This document shows positions 1-5,226 of a DNA stretch of 8,759 nucleotides, one piece after another. A program made the position numbers and the translations under genes. Within the stretch, counting starts at the first letter, position 1. Every line of letters starts with the position of its first letter. The notes beneath the pieces were generated by a model. The model was not told the origin of the DNA. It saw only the letters and a program-made list of their open reading frames with translations, and made no database searches. The stretch covers positions 1 to 8,759 of the forward strand of contig JAJZUN010000093.1 in NCBI GenBank assembly GCA_021848555.1, given 5' to 3'. Source of the stretch: Pseudomonadota bacterium. GTDB taxonomy: Bacteria; Pseudomonadota; Gammaproteobacteria; Burkholderiales; SG8-39.

Positions 1-952
1 CCGCGGGCTTGTTCATGCCCAGCATCTCGCCGTCGGCATCGACCTGGATCATTTTCTGCTGCGACGGATGGCGCCAGTAGGGCGCCTTGCCCCACCAGTC
101 GGTCTCGCCCAAGCGCGTGCCCAGCGCGAGCACCAGATCGGCATCGTTGCGCGCCGCGTGGTTCAGCTTGACGTGGATCATCGGCAGCGCCAGCTCCGAG
201 GTTTCGGGCAGCACGCCGCGCGCCGACCAACTGGTGGTCACCGGCGCGCACAGAAGCTCCGCGGCCTGGCGCAACTCCGCATAGGCGGCTGCATGGATGA
301 TGCCGCTGCCGGCGTGGATCAGGGGCTGCGCCGCGGCGATCAGCATGTCGGCGGCGCGCTCCACCAGTTCGGGCGCGGGCATTGTCGGCGTGGTCCGCCG
401 GTACTGATGCGGCGCCCAGAACGCCGGCTCGGCTTTCACCTTGGTGTTCATGATGTTCTCGGGCACGTCGATATGCACCACCCCGGGGCGCCCTTCCCAG
501 GACTTGCGCAAGGCCATGCGCACCAGTTCGGGAATGCGCTCGAACGAGGAGATGACGCAGCTCCATTTCGCCATCTTGCCGATCACCCCGGACTGGTCGA
601 AACACTGGTAGCTGCCGCCGCGGTCGGGATAGGCGATGCCCGGACGGCGGCAGGCGGTGACCACCAGCACGCGGTTGCCCTCGGCCTGCTCCACCGCAAT
701 GCCGGGCAGCGCATTGGCGACGCCCGGGCCGTTGCTCGCCATGCAGACGCCGAGCTTGCCGCTGAGCCGTGCATAGGCGCCGGCCATGTGCACCGCGCTG
801 GTCTCGTGGCGCGGCGTGACGAGATCGATGCCGTGGGTGCGCAGGCTGGCATAAAAGCCGAAATACGTGCCATCGATGATGCCGAACACTTTCTGCACGC
901 CCTCGGCCTGCAGCATCTTTACAATGACTTCGCCACCGCTGATTTCGGCCAT
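1..952 (-). CDS. Acetolactate synthase-like ThDP-dependent enzyme, N-terminal part (cut by left window edge)
   Basis: The frame is open from an ATG at 952 to the window edge and encodes 317 residues; homologues are usually about 550, so the C-terminal ThDP/Mg-binding domain is missing from view. The N-terminal PYR domain (about 1-170) shows VFGIIDG at 23-28, then PRHETSAVHMAGAYAR with the likely ThDP-activating Glu50, SNGPGVAN at 73-80 and GRPGVVHIDVPENIM at 154-168. The central domain follows (about 195-317), with HAGSGI near 213 and LVLALGTRLGE near 273. This order is typical of acetolactate synthase, glyoxylate carboligase and related carboligases or decarboxylases. An AGGAG five bases before the ATG sets the start. 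It lies 18 bp downstream of the diguanylate cyclase gene on the same strand, so the two are probably co-transcribed. The substrate cannot be read from this half. It does not look like Xsc. The family call is firm; the reaction is unknown. Confidence 0.9.
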   Translation of the reverse strand, partial: MAEISGGEVIVKMLQAEGVQKVFGIIDGTYFGFYASLRTHGIDLVTPRHETSAVHMAGAYARLSGKLGVCMASNGPGVANALPGIAVEQAEGNRVLVVTACRRPGIAYPDRGGSYQCFDQSGVIGKMAKWSCVISSFERIPELVRMALRKSWEGRPGVVHIDVPENIMNTKVKAEPAFWAPHQYRRTTPTMPAPELVERAADMLIAAAQPLIHAGSGIIHAAAYAELRQAAELLCAPVTTSWSARGVLPETSELALPMIHVKLNHAARNDADLVLALGTRLGETDWWGKAPYWRHPSQQKMIQVDADGEMLGMNKPA

Positions 953-957
953 GCCTA

Positions 958-962
958 CTCCT
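958..962 (-). promoter_or_regulatory. Ribosome binding site of the ThDP enzyme gene
   Basis: AGGAG on the minus strand with a five-base spacer to the ATG at 952. It sits in the 18-bp gap after the diguanylate cyclase stop codon, so the downstream gene has its own good initiation signal and does not depend on translational coupling. Confidence 0.75.
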
Positions 963-970
963 GCTTGTTA

Positions 971-2167
971 TCAGACCGGCAATGGTACCGTGGATTGGGC
1001 GGACACTGGCGGCGCGCCTTGCGCGGCGACCGTCCGGTTCCTGCCGCCGCGCTTGGCCTCGTACAGCGCCGCATCGGCGCTGCGCAGCAAAGACTCCCAG
1101 TCCGAGCCGTTGACGCCATAGGCCGCGACCCCCGCGCTGACCGTGAGCGGAATCGAAAGCGGTCCCGCCTCGATCGGCTTCTCGCCCACGGCGAGGCGCG
1201 CGCGCTCCGTGCCCGCCAACGCGGCCGGCACGTCGGCACCCGGCATCAGCAGCGCGAATTCCTCGCCGCCGTAACGACCCAGCACATCGTGTCCGCGCAG
1301 GCTCGCGCGCAGCGTATCGGCCACCCGGCGCAATACCTGGTCGCCGACCTGGTGGCCATAGGTGTCGTTCACGTCCTTGAAATGATCCAGGTCGAAAATC
1401 GCCAGGGCAAGCCCGGTCTTTTCGCGCGTGCAGCGCGACACTTCGCGCTCGTACTCGAGCATGAAAGCGCGCCGGTTGAGCACCGCCGTCAGGGAATCGA
1501 ACATGGCCAGCCGGACCAGGTCGGCCTGCAGCTGCTCGATATCGATCCACACCACGCCCAGCGTCGCGAGCACCGCGAACACCGTGAACACCAGCATGCT
1601 CGCGAACTGGACAGAATCGGGCGCAAGAAGATGCGCGTCCGAACCCCACTTGATGGTGAGCACCGCGCGCACCAGCATCACCAGGCCGAATCCGAGCAGG
1701 CAGGCCGCCGTAAACAGCTTCGCCCGCCGGCTCGCGCCGGGGACGGGCTCCAGCAGCACCACGACCGGCCGCATCACCAGTATCGCCAGCGCAACCGAAA
1801 GAATCACGATGCGCATGAGCGTGTTCGCCTGCATATGGGTGAAATACCAGATCAGCAGCATCGACACCCCGGCCACGCCCCAGCCGAACGCATACGATTG
1901 CGGCTCTCGTCCCTGCCGCAGAATGCGGGGAAAAAGGAGGAAGGTCACGAGGATCAACAGGTTTGCCAAATCGATACTGATCCAATCGGGGATGACGCCG
2001 CGCAACGCGATGCTGGCGGATCCGGCGGCGAGCAGCAGCATCGCCCCGCCCCAATTGGGCACGGCGCGGGAACCCGGCTTCCGATAGGGAAGAAACAGGC
2101 AGACCAGCCCGAGACAGGCGTACAGGATCACCTGGACGATGAACAAGGTACGCAAATCGAGTTGCAT
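971..2167 (-). CDS. Membrane-bound diguanylate cyclase (GGDEF protein)
   Basis: This 398-residue protein is predicted to make cyclic di-GMP from two GTP at the inner membrane. The N-terminal 210 residues are very hydrophobic and contain about seven membrane helices (roughly 10-28, 40-56, 62-80, 93-110, 116-140, 150-172 and 185-208). I do not recognise a named sensor family such as MASE1 or MASE2. The GGDEF domain follows (about 215-380): DSLTAVLNRR, FDLDHFKDVND at 258-268, the active-site GGEEF at 300-304, and an RGHD inhibitory site at 291-294, exactly five residues before GGEEF. The enzyme therefore looks active and product-inhibited. No EAL domain is present. A GTG eight codons upstream (2191) also opens the frame, but the ATG at 2167 has AGGGA five bases before it and is preferred. 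It is the first gene of the left minus-strand block and is followed after 18 bp by the ThDP enzyme. Confidence 0.93.
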   Translation of the reverse strand: MQLDLRTLFIVQVILYACLGLVCLFLPYRKPGSRAVPNWGGAMLLLAAGSASIALRGVIPDWISIDLANLLILVTFLLFPRILRQGREPQSYAFGWGVAGVSMLLIWYFTHMQANTLMRIVILSVALAILVMRPVVVLLEPVPGASRRAKLFTAACLLGFGLVMLVRAVLTIKWGSDAHLLAPDSVQFASMLVFTVFAVLATLGVVWIDIEQLQADLVRLAMFDSLTAVLNRRAFMLEYEREVSRCTREKTGLALAIFDLDHFKDVNDTYGHQVGDQVLRRVADTLRASLRGHDVLGRYGGEEFALLMPGADVPAALAGTERARLAVGEKPIEAGPLSIPLTVSAGVAAYGVNGSDWESLLRSADAALYEAKRGGRNRTVAAQGAPPVSAQSTVPLPV

Positions 2168-2172
2168 GCAGG

Positions 2173-2177
2173 TCCCT
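2173..2177 (-). promoter_or_regulatory. Ribosome binding site deciding the diguanylate cyclase start
   Basis: AGGGA on the minus strand lies five bases upstream of the ATG at 2167. No comparable site precedes the alternative GTG at 2191, so the shorter protein is chosen. Confidence 0.6.
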
Positions 2178-2354
2178 GCGGCTTCGAACACGTCGCTGCG
2201 GAATCCGGGAACCGGGCACCCCGGCCGACAGGCTGCGGTCAGTATGCGCCCGGGAGCGCGATCGACCCTCTGCGTTTTGTCAAACTTCCCGCCGGATAGC
2301 CGTGGCCGGCACGGCCGTCTCGACTGCGATCCAAGATCAATTCCCGCGTTTCAG

Positions 2355-2360
2355 TATAAT
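2355..2360 (+). promoter_or_regulatory. Promoter -10 box for the two-dehydrogenase operon
   Basis: TATAAT is a perfect sigma-70 -10 hexamer in otherwise GC-rich DNA. Transcription would start near 2367, leaving a leader of about 64 nt before the ATG at 2431. The hexamer 17 bp upstream (CAAGAT at 2332-2337) is a poor -35, which may mean that an activator is needed. The position also argues against the N-terminal extension beginning at 2302, which lies upstream of this start point. Confidence 0.55.
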
Positions 2361-2389
2361 CCGGCGAGTCCATTTATTCACGCGCCGCG

Positions 2390-2404
2390 GCGGACCCGGT
2401 CCGC
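2390..2404. promoter_or_regulatory. 15-bp palindrome in the 5' leader, possible operator
   Basis: GCGGACC-C-GGTCCGC is a perfect 7+1+7 inverted repeat. It lies about 25 to 40 bases downstream of the predicted transcription start and 26 bp before the ATG at 2431. It could be a repressor site in the roadblock position or a short RNA hairpin (six pairs with a CCG loop). GC-rich DNA produces such palindromes by chance about once per window, so the support is its position as much as its sequence. Confidence 0.35.
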
Positions 2405-2430
2405 ACGGTCGCAATTTCGGGAATCCATCG

Positions 2431-3492
2431 ATGTCCACACAGCGCAAGAACGTAGTCCGCTTCGACCTGCCGGTGAATCCGGCTTTTGACGAACGCCTGG
2501 CGCACGAGCCCGATATCGATCTCATGGTTTGCGCGCGCGGCGGCCCGGAGACCGCGGGATGGGCGGCGCTGGAACGCGCGCACGTCTATCACGTGTCCGC
2601 GGCCAAGGACGAGCTGCCGCGAACCTGGTTCGTCAGCGCCGAACTGCTCGCGCGCTGCCCCGCGCTGCTGTGCGTTTCTTCCGCCGGCGCCGGTTACGAC
2701 ACGGTGGACGTCGCCGCCTGCACCCGGGCCGGGGTCGCGGTGGTCAACCAGGCGGGCGGCAACGCCAATTCGGTCGCCGAACTCGCCCTGGGCCTGATGC
2801 TCGCGCTGTCGCGGCGCATCATCGAAATCGACCGGCGCCTGAGGCAGGAGCGGGGCTTTTCGCGCGAGGACGTCATGGGGCGCGAACTCGGCGGCAAGGT
2901 CCTGGGCATAGTCGGCATCGGCCACGTCGGCACCCGCGCGGCGGCTCTGGCACGGGCGTTTGGCATGACCGTGCTGGCGACAGACCCCTATCTGACCGAG
3001 GAGGAGATCGGCCGGCGCGGCGCCGAGTCCGTGTCGCTGAACGACTTGCTGGCGCGCGCCGACATCGTTTCCCTGCATTGCCCGCGCGCCAAGGACACCC
3101 TGGGGATGATAGACGCGCACACCCTGCAGCGGATGAAGCGCGGGGCGCTATTCATCACCACGGCGCGCGGCGGCATCCACGACGAGGCGGCCTTGCATGC
3201 CGCGCTGCAATCCGGCCATATCGCGGGCGCCGGGCTGGACGTCTGGGAGCAGGAGCCGCCGCCGCTGGACCATCCCCTGCTCAAACTCGATAACGTGATC
3301 GCAAGCTTCCATACGGCCGGGGTGACGCATGAAGCGCGGCGCAATATGGCGGCGATCGCCGCCGAACAGATTGTGGGCGTGCTCAAGGGCGGACGAGCGC
3401 CGCGCTTGATCAATCCCGAAGTGTGGCCCGCCTATGCTGCGCGCTTTGCAGCATTGCTGGGTGCGCCAGTGCAGGTGCTGGACTCGGAATAG
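2431..3492 (+). CDS. D-isomer-specific 2-hydroxyacid dehydrogenase (phosphoglycerate dehydrogenase-like)
   Basis: This 353-residue cytosolic NAD(P)-dependent enzyme is predicted to interconvert a 2-hydroxyacid and its 2-oxoacid. The substrate-binding part has the conserved loop SSAGAGYDTVD at 83-93 and NANSVAELALGLMLALSRR at 111-129. The Rossmann fold has LGIVGIGHVG ending at 167 (dinucleotide GxGxxG at 162-167) with an acidic residue, D185, at the end of the second strand, favouring NAD. The catalytic triad is Arg246 (TTARGG), Glu275 (DVWEQEP) and His294 (SFHTAG). Length is normal for the shorter members without an ACT domain. The frame is open from 2302, but ATG 2431 has GGGAA seven bases upstream and lies below the TATAAT box, so it is chosen. 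The LDH2-type gene follows 50 bp later. Glycerate, hydroxypyruvate, phosphoglycerate and (S)-sulfolactate enzymes all belong to this family; the substrate here is unknown. Confidence 0.93.
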   Translation: MSTQRKNVVRFDLPVNPAFDERLAHEPDIDLMVCARGGPETAGWAALERAHVYHVSAAKDELPRTWFVSAELLARCPALLCVSSAGAGYDTVDVAACTRAGVAVVNQAGGNANSVAELALGLMLALSRRIIEIDRRLRQERGFSREDVMGRELGGKVLGIVGIGHVGTRAAALARAFGMTVLATDPYLTEEEIGRRGAESVSLNDLLARADIVSLHCPRAKDTLGMIDAHTLQRMKRGALFITTARGGIHDEAALHAALQSGHIAGAGLDVWEQEPPPLDHPLLKLDNVIASFHTAGVTHEARRNMAAIAAEQIVGVLKGGRAPRLINPEVWPAYAARFAALLGAPVQVLDSE

Positions 3493-3542
3493 CGAATTGC
3501 AGCCACAACACCGCGCTGTTCTGCCACACGGGACCTGACCGA

Positions 3543-4649
3543 ATGAATGTCTCAGCCGAGCGCGTACGGCAACAGATCACGGCCATACTCACCGCCTGGG
3601 GTATGGATGCGGATCTGGTCCGATCCACCACCGAAGTGATGGTCGAGACCGATCTCGCCGGCATCGACTCCCACGGCATTCAGATGCTGATGCTATACGA
3701 GGAGTTGCGCGCCGCCGGCCGGCTCAACCTTCAGGCGCATCCCGCAGTGGTGCGCGAAGGCCCGGTCACCGCGCTGGTGGACGCGGATGCCGGGCTGGGC
3801 CATCCGGCCGGGGTCATGGGGATGGAACTGGCGATCAAGAAGGCGCAGTCCATGGGCGTCGGCGTCGTGTCGGTATTCAACTCCCACCATTTCGGTGCGG
3901 CCGGCTACTACGCGGCGCTGGCCGCGAACCAGGGCCTGATCGGGCTGGTCACCAGTTCCGCGCGCACCATCTGCGTCGTACCCACGCGCGCTGCGCTGCC
4001 GGTACTGGGCACCAACCCCATCGCATTCGCCGCCCCGGCGCGGCGCAACCGGCCCTTCATCCTCGATATCGCCACCAGCACGGTCGCCGCCAACAAGGTC
4101 AAGGTCTACGAGCTGAACCATAAGCCGCTGCCGCCCGGCTGGGTGCAGGACGAACATGGCGCACCCGTGACCGATGCGGCACTGGCGCGCGAAACCATAT
4201 TCAAACGCGAGGGCGGCGGGCTGACGCCCATCGGCGGCACCGCGGAAATGCGCGGCCACAAGGGCTACGGCCTGGGCGTGCTGGCGCAAATCCTTTCTGC
4301 CACGCTCTCAGGCGGCTCCTTCGGTCCGATCCGGGTAAAGACGCAAGGCGCGGACGAACCGGACAACGTCGGGCATTTCTTCCTGGCCCTCGATCCGAAG
4401 ATGTTCCGGCCCGAAGGAGCATTCGAGGATGACCTGGATGCGATCATCGACGTGCTGCACCAGACTCCCCCTGCCGATCCGGCTCTACCCGTCCTGGTGG
4501 CCGGCGATCCTGAGGCCGAAGAACGGGAACTGCGCCTGCGCCTAGGGATTCCGCTGCCGCAAGCCTTGGCGGACAAGATCCGCGCTGTCTGCCAGCGCTG
4601 TGGCGTGCCCTTCGTGCTCGAGTCGATAAGCGGCCAGCCTTGCGAATAG
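3543..4649 (+). CDS. LDH2/malate dehydrogenase-family oxidoreductase
   Basis: The 368-residue product belongs to the Ldh2/YlbC/MDH2 family, a fold unrelated to classical Rossmann dehydrogenases. Members act on malate, ureidoglycolate, 2,3-diketogulonate, Δ1-piperideine-2-carboxylate or (R)-sulfolactate with NAD(P). Recognisable blocks are the DSHGIQML segment at 42-49 (Ser43-His44), VFNSHHFGAAGYYA at 111-124 (catalytic His within HH 115-116), LGTNPIAFAAP at 155-165, DIATST at 175-180, PPGW at 197-200, GHKGYGLG at 238-245 and GHFFLALDP at 277-285. The frame extends back to a GTG at 3423 inside the previous gene. ATG 3543 fits the usual family start and has a weak CGGGA nine bases upstream. It lies 50 bp after the 2-hydroxyacid dehydrogenase with no terminator between, so the two are probably one operon. 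D-2HDH and LDH2 enzymes often have opposite stereospecificity, so the pair may interconvert two enantiomers through the shared oxoacid. Confidence 0.92.
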   Translation: MNVSAERVRQQITAILTAWGMDADLVRSTTEVMVETDLAGIDSHGIQMLMLYEELRAAGRLNLQAHPAVVREGPVTALVDADAGLGHPAGVMGMELAIKKAQSMGVGVVSVFNSHHFGAAGYYAALAANQGLIGLVTSSARTICVVPTRAALPVLGTNPIAFAAPARRNRPFILDIATSTVAANKVKVYELNHKPLPPGWVQDEHGAPVTDAALARETIFKREGGGLTPIGGTAEMRGHKGYGLGVLAQILSATLSGGSFGPIRVKTQGADEPDNVGHFFLALDPKMFRPEGAFEDDLDAIIDVLHQTPPADPALPVLVAGDPEAEERELRLRLGIPLPQALADKIRAVCQRCGVPFVLESISGQPCE

Positions 4650-4650
4650 G

Positions 4651-4682
4651 CCGGCCCGTTCGCCCGCTACGCGGTCGGCCGG
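4651..4682 (+). terminator. GC-rich nested stem-loop after the LDH2 gene, weak terminator candidate
   Basis: Two bases after the TAG stop, CCGGCC (4651-4656) can pair with GGCCGG (4677-4682), and inside it CCGC (4664-4667) pairs with GCGG (4671-4674) around a TAC loop. No T-run follows, so this is not a canonical intrinsic terminator. It could slow or protect the 3' end of the upstream transcript. It also separates the dehydrogenase pair from the peroxiredoxin promoter. Confidence 0.3.
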
Positions 4683-4692
4683 AGAACAGGTC

Positions 4693-4698
4693 TAGAAT
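4693..4698 (+). promoter_or_regulatory. -10 box close to the peroxiredoxin start, possible leaderless promoter
   Basis: TAGAAT differs from the -10 consensus at one base and ends six bases before the ATG at 4705. Transcription from it would start at or next to the A of the start codon, giving a leaderless mRNA. This fits the absence of a convincing ribosome binding site before that ATG. No good -35 lies 16 to 18 bp upstream (CGCGGT at 17), so the assignment is tentative. Confidence 0.4.
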
Positions 4699-4704
4699 GC
4701 GGCC

Positions 4705-5226
4705 ATGAGACGAACCATTTCCACAATGCTCGCCGCCGCCCTGCTGCTGGGCCTGTCCTGCGCCTGGGCCGCTCTGCCGGCCACGGGCACACCGGCGCCG
4801 GCCTTCAGTCTGGCCGATCAAGCGGGCAAGACACGCACCCTGGCCGAGTTCCGCGGGCAATGGGTGGTGTTGTACTTCTATCCCAAAGACGACACCCCGG
4901 GATGCACCGAGGAGGCGTGCAAGTTCCGCGACGACATCTACGCACTCAGCCAGATGGGCGCGCAGGTGATCGGGGTCAGCCTCGACGACAGCGCGAGCCA
5001 CGCGCAGTTCGCGAAAAAATACAGCCTGCCGTTCCCGCTGCTCGCAGACCCCTCGGGGGCGGTCACCGCCAGCTATGGCGCACTGCCGCAGGGCAGCCGC
5101 TATGCCAAGCGCTACACCTTTCTCATCGACCCGGCCGGCAAGGCGGCAAAGATCTACACCAGCGTGGAGACGTCGCGTCATTCTGTCGAGGTGATCGAAG
5201 ACCTGAAGCGCATGACAAAACGATGA
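4705..5226 (+). CDS. bcp: Exported peroxiredoxin of the Bcp/PrxQ type
   Basis: The product (173 residues) is predicted to reduce hydrogen peroxide and organic hydroperoxides with thiol electrons. A signal peptide is clear: MRRT, a hydrophobic core to about residue 20, and a likely cleavage after AWA at 22, so the mature enzyme acts in the periplasm. E. coli Bcp has no such leader. The thioredoxin fold follows, with the peroxidatic motif PKDDTPGC (PxxxTxxC, Cys67), a resolving Cys72 five residues later as in alpha-helix-resolved PrxQ enzymes, and Arg136 in KRYTFLIDPAG completing the active site. Mature length (about 150) is normal. The gene lacks a strong ribosome binding site and has a TAGAAT box just upstream. 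Its TGA overlaps the ATG of the phosphodiesterase gene (ATGA, 5223-5226), implying co-translation. The periplasmic partner that would re-reduce it is not visible here. Confidence 0.92.
   Translation: MRRTISTMLAAALLLGLSCAWAALPATGTPAPAFSLADQAGKTRTLAEFRGQWVVLYFYPKDDTPGCTEEACKFRDDIYALSQMGAQVIGVSLDDSASHAQFAKKYSLPFPLLADPSGAVTASYGALPQGSRYAKRYTFLIDPAGKAAKIYTSVETSRHSVEVIEDLKRMTKR

Larger units (their letters stand above)
2168..2430. other. Divergent intergenic region between the diguanylate cyclase and 2-hydroxyacid dehydrogenase genes
   Basis: These 263 bp separate two divergently transcribed blocks and must hold both promoters. On the plus strand there is a consensus -10 box (2355-2360) and, downstream of it, a 15-bp palindrome (2390-2404). 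On the minus strand a perfect TTGACA (2278-2283) is present, but no matching -10 box lies 16 to 18 bp away. The bases around 2361-2380 are AT-richer than their surroundings. I see no small gene; the open frames crossing it are extensions of the flanking genes. Confidence 0.6.

Noticed and set aside
1..952. The idea that the left ThDP enzyme is sulfoacetaldehyde acetyltransferase (Xsc), completing a sulfolactate pathway.
   Set aside because: The PRHETSAVHMAGAYAR region fits general acetolactate-synthase-like proteins; the Xsc N-terminal pattern I recall differs around the catalytic Glu.
2278..2283. A perfect TTGACA on the minus strand, as a -35 box for the diguanylate cyclase gene.
   Set aside because: At 16 to 18 bp spacing the downstream hexamers are GC-rich (CGCGCT at 17) and do not resemble a -10 box.
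68..2299. A 743-codon plus-strand open frame opposite the ThDP enzyme and diguanylate cyclase genes.
   Set aside because: Its product is rich in Arg, His and Gln with low-complexity runs and no domain, while both genes on the other strand have complete family motifs. It is a codon-bias shadow in GC-rich DNA.
2302..2430. A 43-residue N-terminal extension of the 2-hydroxyacid dehydrogenase.
   Set aside because: It would start upstream of the TATAAT box, has no family similarity that I recognise, and the ATG at 2431 has a plausible ribosome site.
3423..3542. A GTG start giving the LDH2 protein 40 more residues.
   Set aside because: The extension overlaps the end of the upstream gene and is Cys/Ala-rich without family motifs; ATG 3543 gives the normal N-terminus.
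4444..5181. A 245-codon minus-strand frame across the LDH2/peroxiredoxin junction.
   Set aside because: It is antisense to two well-supported genes and has no recognisable domain.
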